A stretch of 64,000 nt of DNA. It comes from Macrotis lagotis. Taxonomy: Eukaryota; Chordata; Mammalia; Peramelemorphia; Peramelidae. Made by a program: the position numbers and the translations under genes. The notes under the pieces were generated by a model. It was not told the DNA's origin. It ran no database searches and saw only the letters and a list, made by a program, of their open reading frames with translations. The stretch lies in assembly GCF_037893015.1 (NCBI RefSeq), contig NC_133666.1, positions 654,795,276 through 654,859,275 of the forward strand. The letters run 5' to 3'. This document shows positions 36,937-49,140 of the stretch, piece after piece; the first letter of the stretch is position 1; each line of letters begins with the position of its first letter.

Positions 36937-39595
36937 CTTCTCAATCAGAAGGCAAGCAATTTGATATAGAATACATATATATGCAGTGATACAAAACATA
37001 TTTCCTATTATTCATGTTATAGAAAAAACAGACCAAAAAGCCTACCCCAAAACAAGAAAAGTAAAGGAAAAAATTTAAAAGTATGCTTTAGTATGTATTT
37101 CAGACTCTATCATTGTTTCTCTGGAGATGAAGAGCATTTTTCATCATGAGTCTTTTGGAATTGTCTTAGATCATTGTATTGCTGAAAATAGTTGTTTATA
37201 GTTGATTTTTGTACAATATTGCTGTTACTGGATACAATATTCTCCTGGTTCTGCTGATTTCACTTTGTATCAGTTCAGTTCATATCTTTCCTGAAAGCAT
37301 TCTTTCTGAATGTTTTTTTCTAAAAGCATTCTTCATTTCTTATAACACAATAGTATTCCATCACAATGTTATGCCAAATTTGTTCAGCCATTCTCCAACT
37401 GATGGGCATCATCTCAATTTCCAGTTCTTTGCCACCACAAAAAACCCCTGCTATAAATATTTTTGTATCTATATGTCCTTTTCATTTAAAAGAAAAAATC
37501 CATGATACAGACCTAGTTAAGACTGTTGCTGTGTCAAAGGAAAGGTAAAGTTTTATAACCCAGAATTGTTCCCCAGAATGGTTGGATCAGGTCACACTTC
37601 ACCAAAACAGTGCATTAGTGTCCCAATTTTCCCACATCCTTTCCAATATTTGTCATTTCCCTTTTCTTTCATATTAGATAATCTGATAAGGTGTGAGGTG
37701 GTACTTCAGAATTGTTTTTATTTGCATTTGTTTAATCAATAATGATTTCAAGCATTTTTAATTGACAAGAGACAGTTCCTTCATCTGAAAACTGCTTATT
37801 CCTATTCCTTGACTATGAATTGGAGAATGACATAGATTTCTTTTTAATAAATTTGACTTTCCATTTTACATTCTTTGATTCTATTTCTTATTTGATCACA
37901 GATTCTTCCTTCATTCAGAGATCTGACAGGTAGACTGTTCCTTGCTCCCCCAATTTGCTTATGGTATTTCCTTTATGTTTAACTCATATATCCATTTTGA
38001 CCTTATTTTGGCATGCAGTGTGAGATGTTGGTCTACACATAGTTTCTGCCAAACTGCTTTTCTAATTTTTCCAGTAGTTTTTGTCAAATAGTGAATCCTT
38101 GTCTTTAAGTTTGGATTTGGGGTTTATAAAGCATTATATTTCTATGATCATTTACGACTCTGTATTGATCTACTCCATTGATCCACCACTCTATTTCTTA
38201 GTCAATGACCAGATTGTTTTGCTGATTACTGTTTCGTAATACAGTTTGAGATCTGGTACTACCAGATCACCTTTCTTCACATGTTTTTCATCAATTCCCT
38301 GGATATCCTTAATATTATGTTCTTCCAGATGAATTTTGTTATAACTTTTTCTGACTCTATGAAAATTCTTTTGGTAGTTTGATTGGTGTGACACTGAATA
38401 AATTAATTTAGGTAGAATTGTCTTTTTTTGGTTATATTGACTCAGCCTGCCCTTGAGCAATTAATATTTATTTAGATGATTTTATCTGACTTTATTTGTG
38501 TGAAAAATATTCTGTAATTGTGTGCACATAGTTCCTGAGTTTGTCTTGGCTGGTGGACTCCCAAGTATTTTAATTGTCTACAGTTATTTTAAATGAAATT
38601 TCTCTATTTTTTTCTGCTGGACTTTGTGGTAATATGTAGATATGCTTATGATTTATTTATTTGTTTTTTTATCCTGTGACTTTGCTAAAGTTCTTAATTA
38701 TTCCAACTAAATTTTTAGTTGATTCTCCAAGTATACCATCCTATCATCTGCAAAGAGTGATAGTTTTATTTCCTTCTATTATTCCTGCTTATTCTAATCC
38801 CTTCAAATTCTTTTTTTCCCTCTCATTGCTATAGATAGTATTTCTAATACAATATTGAACAATACTGGTGATAATGACCATCCTTGCCCATTATCTTATT
38901 GGGAAGGTTTCTAGTCTATCTTCATTACAGATAATACTTGTTGATAGTTTTAGATAGATACCATGTATCATTTTAAGGAAAGCTCCATTTGTTCTATGCT
39001 TTCTAGTGTTCTTAATAGAAATGAGTGTTGTTTTATCAAAAGCTTTTTCTGAATCTATTAAGATAATCATATGATGTATACTGTTTTTGTTATTGAAATG
39101 AACAATTATGCTGATAGTTCTCCTGATATTGAACCAGTCCTGCACTCCTGATATAATTACCACCTGGTCACATCATTGTGATATATTATCTGCTTGTTAA
39201 TATTTTATTTAAAAATTTTGAATCAGTATTCACTAGACAATTTGGTCTATAATTTTCTTTCTCTGTTTTTGCTTTCCTTGGTTTAGATATCAGCACCATG
39301 TTTGTGTCATAAAAGAAACTGGGCGGCACATCTTCTTTGCCTATTTTTTTGAAATAGTTTAAGTAGTATTAGAATTAATTGTTTTGTAAATGATAGAATA
39401 TACTTGTGAATCCATCTGATCCTGGTGATTTTTTTTTCTTAGGGAGCTCTTTGATGGCCTGTTTTTTTTTTCTAACATAGAAGTTATTTAAGTATTTTGT
39501 TTCCTTCTCTACTAATCTGGACAATTTATATTTATGAAAATATTCATCCATTTAATTTAGCTTGTTAGATTTGTTGGCAAGTACTAGGCTAAAAT
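36832..39595 (-). mobile_element. 5'-truncated marsupial L1 (ORF2 and 3' region)
   Basis: Read on the minus strand this is a long stretch of L1 ORF2. Reverse-strand frames include DSEKAFDKTTLISIKNTRKH (38891-39163), close to the conserved reverse transcriptase block, and KLIYSVSHQSNYQKNFHRV (38191-38460). The 3' end near 36832-36960 has a TC run and GGCAAGCAATTTGATATAGA. Many stops and frame changes make it dead. The 5' end stops near 39595, just before a SINE. Confidence 0.85.
36905..36937. repeat. (TC)n microsatellite in L1 3' end
   Basis: An uninterrupted TC run, expanded from the pyrimidine tract of the L1 3' region. Confidence 0.9.
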
Positions 39596-39609
39596 AGGTC
39601 CTGATAATT

Positions 39610-39752
39610 GGGTTGTTTTTTTTGGCAAGGCAATAGGGTTAAGTGACTTACCCAAGGTCACTCAACTAGATAATTATTAAGTATCTGAGGTCATATTTGA
39701 ACTCAGGTCCTCCTGACTCCAAGGTCAGAGCTCTAACCACTGTGTAACCTAA
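39610..39752 (-). mobile_element. Marsupial SINE (WSINE1 type)
   Basis: A T-rich leader, then GCAAGGCAATAGGGTTAAGT and AGATAATTATTAAGTATCTG. Short flanking repeat ATAATTG on both sides. Confidence 0.85.
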
Positions 39753-40359
39753 TAATTGCTTTTAAAAATATAAATGTTTATTGATTAATTAATTGATGTG
39801 TCTCTCCAGCCTCCAAGGTTTTTGTTCCATCTGTTATCCCATAACTGTCATATTTCAAGGGTGCTGTAGGGCAAAGAATTCTAGGTTTCCCTGTCTGTAA
39901 AATGAATGGATCAGACTAAATGATCTCAATTCTTTTCCAGTGCCCTGACCATCAGGTGTATTAGATCTAGTTCAAACAGTGCTGGGAGACAGTTGTTAAA
40001 TTTTCAATTTGAGCATTTACATCTCAGAAATTGCCAAATGCTACATAACAGACCTTAAGCAAGTGATGGAGAAAATTTTAATGATGTTAAAAGTGTTTCC
40101 TGTGTATATTTCCCCCAAGAGAGTCAGTAATTGGACATTTACTAGCATACCCCGCCCCACTTGAGATGAAACACTTCAAAGTGACCAAATTCAAAGATCT
40201 TTCTTTCCTTAGCCCTAATCTTCCAAGAAGCATTGGACACCAAAATTCTCCTCGATGTTGGCTTCCAATGCTTACTTTTTTTTTGTTTATCACTCTGATC
40301 CCAAAATTATATTTTTGCTTAGAGTTAAAAAGGGACCCTAAAATCATTTAATCAAATAC

Positions 40360-40575
40360 CCAGAAGGCCCAATGGATAGAGTACTGAGCTTGGAGTCAGG
40401 AAAACCTGAGTTTAAATCCCACCTCAGAAACTTCCTAGTTGTGTGAACCTGGGCAAATCACCTCACCCCTGTCTGCCTCAGTTTCTTCAACTGTAAAATG
40501 CAAATCAACTTTTCCCAGGTTGTTATGAAGACCAAATGAGATAATAACTGTATGAGTTCTTAGCACAGTACCTTG
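40360..40575 (+). mobile_element. MIR/MAR1-like CORE-SINE
   Basis: TGGATAGAGTACTGAGCTTG, GTTTAAATCCCACCTCAGAA and GTCTGCCTCAGTTTCTTCAA run in the plus-strand CORE-SINE order. Confidence 0.65.
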
Positions 40576-41649
40576 TCCTTAGACCCTTCTTCATGGTCGT
40601 TCCTTTCTCTTCCCCTTATGCAAAAATCTTCTCTAAAGCATCCTTTATACATGGTCACTCAGCCTTCACATAAAGACCTATATATTTTAGGATTTCTGAG
40701 GCATCCTCTTCCATTTCTGGACAGTTTAGGAAGTTGCAGTTGATTCTACCTCTTCAATATCTTTGGAATATACCCTCCTCTGTGTCACTATAAAAATCTA
40801 CAATAAAGAGAAACTGAGGCACAAAGTTCAGAGCATGATCAATTTATTAGCAAGACTAGCAATTGCCAATAAAAGGGATCCAAGGCTCCTCAGAAGGTAA
40901 TAAGAGCCACTCTTTTCTACAGTTGAAAGAGTAGCAGTACCAAAAATAGTACAGTGATGCAAGCCAAACTAAGACTATGATTGGTCTGACACAGTAATAA
41001 AGAGTGGGTTATACTTGGCTTGATTCAGAGAGAGGAGTTCCCTAACCCTTCCAACACATCCTTTGGAAAGTCTTATAATAGGCAAACATCCTATGACAGA
41101 TTGACTCATTTCCCCCAATGGTCAGGAAATTTACAGATTTGAGTTAAGGGAGTTCAAACTCCCATAATGAGGGAGCCAACCACTCAACAGTGAACTGACT
41201 ATTAACACAAAATAAATTGACTAAGGCTTTTAAAAATAATATAAAATAAAGGAGATATCAATTCTTTATTTCTCACTTGCACTCCCACAGCATCCAGTCT
41301 AATAATCCTGCTCCCCGGTCTATTGGAGGCAATAGATCTTCCCACTATAGGTGCTTGTTCTTCAGTTTTTCCTGAACAGTTCTCTTTCCAAAGCCCGCTT
41401 GCAGTTGTTCCCTAAGGTCTGCCAAAGAAAGTGCAAACTCTCAGGTTGACATTCAAAGTTCTATCTTTCCAGTCCATCTCCCATTTTTACCTATCAGATA
41501 TTCTATCAAAACTAGTGTAGTCAAATTCAACAAATTCAGTCAATCTTTGCTAATCATCTATTATATTTAAGTCATTTGTACCCTAGGGTACAAATCAAAA
41601 ATTTTAAAAATGCTCTCAATTAACTTATATTCTCTTAGAAGGAAGTAAC

Positions 41650-42060
41650 ATTTATATAGCAAAGTGAATACAAAATCATTTGAAGTTTGGAGAGAGACTA
41701 ATAACTGGGAGAGGGAGGGGATCAAGAAGGGTTTCTTGTAGGAGGGGGTACTTGAAACATTATATGATATATATATTATTTCATATACATATATTTTCAC
41801 ACAATCACATACATATATACATAAACATCAATCTAAATTACTTTCAAAAAGGAGAGACAGTTAATCACAAGTCATTAGAAAACATCTCATAGAGGAATTA
41901 GCATCTGAGCTGTGTCCCTTAAGGAAGCCAGGTGCTTCATGAGTTGGAGGTAAAAAAGGAGTGCATTCCAGACATGGAGATACATCTGTGAAGAGGCCTA
42001 CTAAAGATCTGAGGAAGGAGATTGGAGCCAACCTCTGATCTTCAGCCATCAGGCCCATGA
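41650..42060 (+). mobile_element. Old interspersed repeat, family not assigned (copy 1)
   Basis: GAGTTGGAGGTAAAAAAGGA and GAGTGCATTCCAGACATGGA resemble an old mammalian repeat also seen at 44200-45030 and 46560-46940. I recognise the text pattern but cannot name the family. Confidence 0.4.
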
Positions 42061-42429
42061 AGTATCCAGCAAAGGTATTGTCTATTTGGTAGGGAGAGGG
42101 AGGAGATTATGAAGATAGCAATGGTGATGTTAATGGTCCAGCCAAGACTGCAAGGGGTGACTCTGATGAGCCAGGACAGAAACTGCCCCACACCCTTTAC
42201 TTCTGAGACCATAATTGTTGGGAGTGGGATCACTAGGAAACTCTAGCTCCGAAAGACCAGGGAAGGGAAATTGGGCTCTTTGAACCTCACTAGGAGCTGT
42301 GGTTTTCCAGTTCAGAAGTTTTAAATCTCACATTGCTAAGATTTGGTGCTGGTTAAGAAATAGGTCAAATAGATTAAGTACATGATATACAGAAGCAAAT
42401 AAGCACAGTGGCCTAGTATTAGATAAACA

Positions 42430-42805
42430 AAAAAACTCTGCTATTGAAATAACAACTCATTATTTGAAAAAAAAATGCTGGGAAAACTGAAATCAATCTA
42501 GCAGAAAGTAGGTATACCTCCTGTACCTTTCTCTATACTGAGATAAACTCCAAATGGGTACATGACATAGATATAAACAGTGACATCATAAACATATTAG
42601 AGAACCAAGGGAGAAAACACCTTTCAGATCTAAAAATAGGGAGAGTTCATTATCAAGAAAAGCATAGAAAAGATCATAGAAATTGAAAGGGACAATTGTT
42701 ATAATATGAAATTTGAAAATTTTTTCACAGAAAAAATCAATGCAGCTAAAATTAGAAGGGGAAGTATGTAACTGGGAAAAGCTTTGCAACACTCTGATGA
42801 AGGGA
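42430..42805 (+). mobile_element. L1 ORF2 fragment, plus orientation
   Basis: GAGATAAACTCCAAATGGGT, then AATCAATGCAGCTAAAATTA and AACTGGGAAAAGCTTTGCAA, follow the ORF2 3' region of marsupial L1. Confidence 0.65.
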
Positions 42806-42829
42806 TCATTTAAAAACAATTATTTATTT

Positions 42830-43565
42830 TTAATTTATCAAATAAAACAAGCATTTCCATGACTTGGTAAAATAAAAAAGATGATTGTATAAGTAATTGT
42901 AAATCTATCATGTACAACTTGCTAGTCTTTTAAAATATATAACAAATAGCTTTCTTTTTCCTTTTTTCTTCCCTAGTCCCCTCCCACAAAGTTGGCTACC
43001 ATTAGATACAAATATGTATATATATATATATATTTAAAATCATCTGTACAAACTTCTATTTATCAGTTCCTTCTCTAGATGCAGATGGTATCTTCCTTCA
43101 CAAGTCTTTTGTAGTTAATTTGGGTATTTGTAATAGTCAAAATGACTTAGTCACTCAAAGTTGTTCTTAAAACAATATTGCTGGGACAGCTAGGTGGCAC
43201 AGTGGATAGAGCACTGGCCTTGGAGTTCAAATCTGGCCTCAGATACTTAATAATTACCTAGCTGTGTGACCTTAAGCAAGTCACTTAACCTATTGCCTTA
43301 AATAAAATAAAAATTTTTTTAAAACCCAATATTGCTGATGCAGTACAATGTGCTCTTCATTCTCTCATTTCATTCTTTATTATTTCAGGCAAGCCTATCT
43401 ACATTTTTCTAAAAGCAATGATTTCATCATTTCTTATAAGACCATATACCACAACTTGTTCAGCTATTCCCCAATTGATAGGCATCCCCCGAATTTCCAG
43501 TACTTTGCCACTACAAAGAGAGCTGCTATAAATATTTTAAAACATATAGGTTCTTTTCCTTTTTT
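42830..43565 (-). mobile_element. L1 3' part, interrupted by a SINE
   Basis: The reverse L1 3' region runs to 43177 and resumes after the SINE (AACTTGTTCAGCTATTCCCC, AGAGCTGCTATAAATATTTT). The words AATATTGCTG on both sides of the SINE are its target-site duplication and mark the split in this L1. Confidence 0.75.
43182..43323 (+). mobile_element. Marsupial SINE inserted in L1
   Basis: Starts GGACAGCTAGGTGGCACAGT and ends in an A-rich tail. It is flanked by CAATATTGCTG on both sides, the duplicated L1 target. Confidence 0.9.
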
Positions 43566-43589
43566 TTACTAATCGTCTTTGGAAATCGA

Positions 43590-43770
43590 CTTAGAAATGG
43601 TATTTTTCTCAATTACATGTAAAGAAAAATTTGCAACATTCATCTATTTTTTTCAATTTTGATTACCCAATTCTCTCCTTCCACCTTCCCTCCCCCAGAA
43701 GAAAAGAAGCTTGTTGTAGATAATACATGTGCAATCATGCTAAACATATTTCCATGTTAGAAAAGGATCA
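43590..43770 (-). mobile_element. L1 3'-end fragment
   Basis: TTGCAACATTCATCTATTTT, the pyrimidine tract, and ATACATGTGCAATCATGCTA match the reverse L1 3' end. Confidence 0.65.
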
Positions 43771-43839
43771 TTTCCAAGATATATGTGATTCACATATATG
43801 GACCTAATTCAAATATATAAGAACAAAAAAGTCCACAAG

Positions 43840-44035
43840 CACTTTTTCCTCTTATTTATTTATTTTCCAATTACATACAAAGCTAGTTTTCAACAATTAT
43901 CCTTTTGCAAAGTTTTGAATTCCACATTTCTCCACTACCCTCCCTTTTCACCCCTCTCTTCATGACAGCAAACAATCTGATATAAATTGTACCCTGTAAC
44001 GTCGAGTTTAATATATTTCTATATTAGTCAAACTC
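43840..44035 (-). mobile_element. L1 3'-end fragment
   Basis: ATTACATACAAAGCTAGTTT and TCATGACAGCAAACAATCTG repeat the same L1 3' terminus as its neighbours. Confidence 0.65.
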
Positions 44036-44199
44036 CACATGTACTTATTAAGCTCCCACTAAATGGAAGGCCTTGGGCCAAGTGCTAAGTACAAAAAGAA
44101 TCGAAGATATTTGTAAGACAAAATGGAGATAATCACATCAAAGAGAATCAAGATTTAAGGATTTTATTTTTTTAGGATCTTAGGAATTTTTATACTTGA

Positions 44200-45030
44200 A
44201 GGAAGTCAGAAAATCCAGGAGCTGATGGGGAAGATGGGCATTCCAGGAATGGGGGACAACCAGTGATGATGTTGGGATTAGGGAAATGGACTGCCTTGTA
44301 CTAGGAACAAGGAAGGTAGTATAGCTAGATTATAAAGTACGTGACAAAAAAAGACATAAGAAGACTGGAAAGGTGTGGGGGAATCATGTTATGAAGGATT
44401 TGAATGCCAAAATCAGTATTTTTATATTTGATTCCTTTTTTTTAGATTCTTCAAGACAATGGGGTTAAGTGGCTTGCCCAAGGCCACACAGCTAGGTCAT
44501 TATTAAGTGTTTCAGACCGAATTTGAACCCAGGTTCTACTGACTCCAAGGCCGGTGCTTTATCCACTGCTCCACCTAGCCGACCCCTATATTTGATTCTT
44601 GAGGTGATAGGGGCCCACCAGAGTTTATTGAATAGAGGGATAATGTGTTCAGACCTGTAAGATCCTGGGTGACCGAGAGGATGGTAGTGCCCATGATATT
44701 GACAGGAAAGAGAGAGACGGATATGCGAGAAAGACATTGAGTTCTATTTTTAAAATGTTTAATTTCTGATATCTTTGGAGCATTCAGTTCAAGGTGATCA
44801 ATAGGCAGTTGGAGATGTGAGCCTGGAAACCAGGAGAGAGATTAGAGCTGACAAGAAGATCTGGGCATCATCCATCCATGGGAACTGATGAAATCAAGTG
44901 AAATAGTACAGAGAGGAGAGAAAGGAGCCTAGGATAAGACTCTGTGATACAGCCATAGTTAGTGGGCATGACCTGGATGAAAATTTTGAAAAAGACTGAG
45001 AAAGAGCAGTCAGTCAGCAAATAGTCAATT
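44200..45030 (+). mobile_element. Old interspersed repeat, family not assigned (copy 2), split by a SINE
   Basis: Text such as GCAGTTGGAGATGTGAGCCT and GTTAGTGGGCATGACCTGGA belongs to a long, widespread mammalian repeat. A SINE at 44435-44586 splits it. I cannot assign the family by eye. Confidence 0.45.
44435..44586 (-). mobile_element. Marsupial SINE with clear 12-bp duplication
   Basis: A reverse copy with T-rich leader, ending CCACCTAGCCGACCCC. The word TATATTTGATTC occurs at 44423-44434 and again at 44587-44598, an exact target-site duplication. Confidence 0.95.
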
Positions 45031-45434
45031 TAATCCAAAGAGGACCCCCAAAGTGATTCTTTAGAGTCATGCAAAATGAAATCCAGCAGGAATAAGGACA
45101 CAAGCCAACCTATTTTGAATTAAGATGAGATGAAATTATTCCTTTACCTAAAAACCCTTGGAAACACCCAAGGAGGAAAAGCCCAACCTGGCAATGGGTA
45201 AATTGGGTAGGTACCAGAAATGGCATGGCAGAGTTCAGATTTTGAGCATCAAATAGTGACTGTTTCATTTGTGTACACTTAATGAGTTAGCTTGTGTCTA
45301 GAATGCCACCCAGTGGCTTATCCACAAAAATTACATTCTGAGCAGCTACTTTGAGCTATTACTAGGTCAAAGGATTATATATTTAGAGATGGAAGGAACC
45401 TCAGAGTTCTGCCAGTACAATTCTCACCCTTCGT

Positions 45435-46355
45435 TTTTCTTTTTTTTCCTTTTATTTATTCATTTATTTATTTAACTTTCCCTCCCAGTTACATACAAAA
45501 ACAATTTTTGATGCTTGTTTTTAAAACTGAGTTCCAAATTTTCTCCTTTCCTCCCTCTCCACCCCACTCCTTGAGAAGGCAAGCAATTTGATATAGGTTA
45601 TAAATGTGTAGACTTGCAGAAGCCATGATGTGATAGAAGACATAGACCCCCCCCCTCACAAAAAAGAAACCTTAGGAAAATTAAAATTTAAAAATAGTGT
45701 GCTTCAAACTGTATCTACACATCATCAGTTCTTTCTCTGGAAATAGATAGCATTTTTCAAAATAATTCCCTCAAAGTAGTCTTGGATCTTTGTTTTGATG
45801 GGAAGTCATCCACAACTAAGTCACTCACAGCTGATCATCTTACAATATTGCTGTTATTTTGTACATTTCATTTGCATCAGTTCATATAAGTCCTTCCAGG
45901 ATTTCCTGAGAGCATCTTATTCATCGTTTTTTGATAGCAGAATATCATTCCATCATGAACACAAACCACAATTTATTCAGCTATTCCTCAGTTGATGAGC
46001 CTCCCCTTAATTTCTAATTTGATCTACCAGATTATTCCAATTCCAATCCATTTGGTTAAAGCTATTATAAATATTTTTGTACATATAGGTCCTTTCCCTT
46101 TTTGTTTTGCTTCTTTTAAATCTCTTTTAAGATACAGACCTATTATGGTTTTTTTCTTTGGTTTTTGCAAGGCAGTGGGGTTAAATAACTTGCCCAAGGT
46201 CACACAGCTAGGTAATTGTTAAGTGTCTGAGGTCAAATTTGAATTCAGGTTGTCCTGACTCCAGGATTGATGCCCTATCTACTGGGCCACCTAGCTGTCC
46301 CCCCCCCACCCCATTATAGTTTTATTAGGTCAGTACCAAAGGTTTTATAGCCCCC
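45435..46355 (-). mobile_element. L1 3' part, interrupted by a SINE
   Basis: The reverse L1 3' region begins at about 45435. TTCATATAAGTCCTTCCAGG and GCTATTATAAATATTTTTGT lie further in. It resumes after the SINE with GGTCAGTACCAAAGGTTTTA. Confidence 0.7.
46150..46312 (-). mobile_element. Marsupial SINE inserted in L1
   Basis: A reverse copy. The flanks ATTATGGTTTT and ATTATAGTTTT are the duplicated L1 target with one change. Confidence 0.9.
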
Positions 46356-46374
46356 TGAGTATACTTCATCTCTC

Positions 46375-46510
46375 ATTTTTCAGATGAAGAAACTAAAGCA
46401 CAGAGATGAGATTTGCCCAATATCATCCAGCCAATAAATGCAAAAGTCCAGATTAGAATCCAGATTCTCTTGCTTCAAAGCCATCTTTTTTTCTATTCCA
46501 CCATGTTGGC
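46375..46510 (-). mobile_element. MIR-like SINE fragment
   Basis: TTTTTCAGATGAAGAAACTA and GATTAGAATCCAGATTCTCT are the reverse MIR layout. Confidence 0.55.
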
Positions 46511-46559
46511 GCTGTGAAACCTTGTCTTCCCTATGCCAACACAAAAGGAAGTATTTCAG

Positions 46560-46940
46560 TAATTAGCCTGGAAAGGTAGGTGGAATCCAAATAATAGAAA
46601 GATTTGAATACCACCCTAAGAACTTCATGCTTTATTCTAGAGGTAATAGACAATTCTTGAAAATTTTTAAGTAGGGGGTGATAATAGTCAAGTTTTAGTC
46701 TTAGGAATGTTAATTTTTTTTTTTTATGGAGGCTGTATTAAAAAAAAGGAAAGAGTGGAAGCAAGGAGACCCATTTGAAGACTCCTGAAATTATCCAGTG
46801 AATGCCAACTAGGGTTTGGAATGGAATAGAAATTATATAAGTGGAGAGAAAAGAATGGAGATTATTGTTGTTAGAGATATTGTGGAGATAGAGCTGAGAA
46901 GACTTGACAGTTGGTTAGAAGTGGAGCAATGATCCAGGAG
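46560..46940 (+). mobile_element. Old interspersed repeat, family not assigned (copy 3)
   Basis: CTTTATTCTAGAGGTAATAG and GAGATATTGTGGAGATAGAG continue the same repeat pattern as copy 2. Confidence 0.4.
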
Positions 46941-46979
46941 ACAAACATGACTGGCTGACCAGGAAACCATCACAACTTT

Positions 46980-47120
46980 CTTTTTTTAGAATTTAATTTT
47001 TTAATTTTAAGTTTTTAAACATCCATTTTTACAACTTTGAGTTCCCAGTGCTTGTCCTCCCTCCATCCTTTCCCTTTCAGGAAGAAGGTAAGCAATATGA
47101 TACCCATTATGCATCCTAGT
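46980..47120 (-). mobile_element. L1 3'-end fragment
   Basis: AAACATCCATTTTTACAACT, a short pyrimidine tract and AAGGTAAGCAATATGATACC repeat the L1 3' terminus. Confidence 0.5.
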
Positions 47121-47504
47121 TTTCAAATGTGTATTATAGTCTTCCAATTCTGAAGAATAATTCCACTATTTCACCTATTGAAATCTTATTCCCATTCTTC
47201 GAAGTACATTTTCAATGACACCTCTTCCATGAAGTCTTCCTTCATGACCCTGAGTGTAAAAGAACATCTTTTGTTAGCTCCCATTGTGGTTTTTTTTATT
47301 TCTAACACTTTGTTAAATGATGCCCTAGAAGACAGTTCTGGAATTGGTCTCTGTTTCATATGCTTTAGATATCTTAGGAGCTGTGACTCATATTAGGAGC
47401 TGTGACTCCCAACTTGATGGGAGATCTCAGAGACTAACTCCAGAAGACAGAGAGGTGAAGAATGAGTAGGACAGAGATGGATCAGGAGAGGCAAGGCAAG
47501 GACT

Positions 47505-47652
47505 TTTCTTTTTTCTTTTTTTTTTTAGGTTTTTGCAAGGTAAATGGGGTTAAGTGACTTGCCCAAGGCCACACAGCTAGGTAATTATTAAGTGTCTGAG
47601 GCCAGATTTGAACCCAGGTACTCCTGACTCCAGGGCCACCTAGCTACCCCCA
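47505..47652 (-). mobile_element. Marsupial SINE with internal deletion
   Basis: A reverse copy lacking the usual GTGCTTTATCCACTG segment. It is flanked by AAGGCAAGGACTTTTC and AAGGCAAGGAGTTTTC. Confidence 0.9.
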
Positions 47653-48390
47653 AGGCAAGGAGTTTTCAAAGAAGAACTGGAAATCATTTTTGGAGCCAGG
47701 CATGTGAGGGGAAATCAGTTTTTCACTCCCAAAATATGCACTTTCAATCCTTGGACCTGCTAGGAGTGGGCTCCCCTGGGTGAGATCAGTCCCTTCCTTA
47801 TTGGCTGAGCCAAGGTGTTTTATTTTGCCTCCATCTGTACTTCCTTTACTAGCCTGCACTCTTCAGTGTATTCAGATTTGCATAACTTCCCTGACTTTTA
47901 CTTATTGTTTTGCTTAGATGAATGAATTTATTCAAATCGGTAACTATGATGACCTTTTAATAACCAAAATTTAGAGGGACTAGGGAAGTTGGATTGGCAA
48001 TGTTCATTTATTGCCTTGCTCTTGAGAGCAACTAGGGACAATGCCCTTTATTTTGAACACTGTCCTCTTAGACTTACAGATAGTTGTGTGTGATCTGTAG
48101 TTACAATTTTTGCTCAATCCTCTATTAAGATGAGCAAGAGAAGATTTTAGAATCCAGCCATGATCATATTATTTCTAAAAAAGGTGAAAACAACAGGGTC
48201 TTTCCTCCAAGGGGGGGCCAGACCCCTGAATAGATATCTAAATCACACTCGTCTGCATTTTATGTATTGACAAATCTTACATTCCTATTTTTCTTATGGC
48301 CCTTGCCTTGTTTTATAGTTCTCAGATAAGAAGTATATATGTATATGAATATAAACATATAAACACATTTATGTCTACATACATATAAAC

Positions 48391-48395
<5 letters not shown>

Positions 48396-48477
<82 letters not shown>

Positions 48478-48478
48478 G
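48396..48478. repeat. Compound (AT)n(AG)n microsatellite
   Basis: About 17 AT units run directly into about 24 AG units with a single interruption near 48467. Confidence 0.95.
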
Positions 48479-48610
48479 TTGGTTGATTCTTGTCCTTTGT
48501 TATCCAAAAAGACTAAAGTGACATCACTATGTTTGAGACATAATTAATTATAGTGTGTCCGGCTGTGACTAAGCAGCCCAATACGAGCTCAGAATGCTCT
48601 ACCACAGGTC

Positions 48611-48611
48611 A

Positions 48612-48672
<61 letters not shown>
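48611..48672. repeat. (AC)n microsatellite
   Basis: About 31 AC units immediately before a SINE head. Confidence 0.95.
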
Positions 48673-48675
<3 letters not shown>

Positions 48676-48676
<1 letters not shown>

Positions 48677-48975
48677 GGACCGCTAGGTGGCACAATGGAT
48701 AAAGCACTGGCCTTAAAGTCAGGAAGCTGGGAGTTCAAATCCAGCCTCAGACACTTGACACTCACTAGCTGTTTGACCTTGGGCAAGTCACTTAACCCTG
48801 ATTGCCACACATCCAGGGCTATCTCCAATAGTCCTGATTCATGTCTAGCCACTGGACCCAGATGGCTCTGAGGGAAACAGGTCAGCACCCATAACTCACA
48901 TCCAATCCATGTGCTTGGCATGGCATCACCTCCTTGATGTCACGGTCTTCTTCGAGGATGAAGGACAAACATCCT
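48676..48975 (+). mobile_element. Long-form marsupial MAR1-type SINE
   Basis: Begins GGACCGCTAGGTGGCACAAT and ends GAGGATGAAGGACAAACATC, followed by CTCATC-rich simple sequence. Confidence 0.88.
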
Positions 48976-49004
48976 CATCCTCATCATCCTCATCCTATAT
49001 GTGC

Positions 49005-49140
49005 ACATTCAGAATTAGAAGGGACTGTACAAAGCCTTAGTCCACCTGGCGTCCCATTTTGAAGGTGAGCAAACTGAGAGCTCAGGAGCCTTGCCGGTTC
49101 ACAGAGGTTGTAGGTTGTAACCCTATGTCCTCCAAGCTTT
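49005..49140 (-). mobile_element. MIR-like SINE fragment
   Basis: ATTAGAAGGGACTGTACAAA and GAAGGTGAGCAAACTGAGAG suggest a decayed reverse MIR copy. Confidence 0.4.

Noticed and set aside
42430-43565. Plus L1 piece beside a minus L1 piece, considered as a twin-primed (5'-inverted) L1
   Set aside because: In twin priming the inverted segment is at the 5' end. Here the plus piece abuts the 3' end of the minus piece, so two separate insertions fit better.
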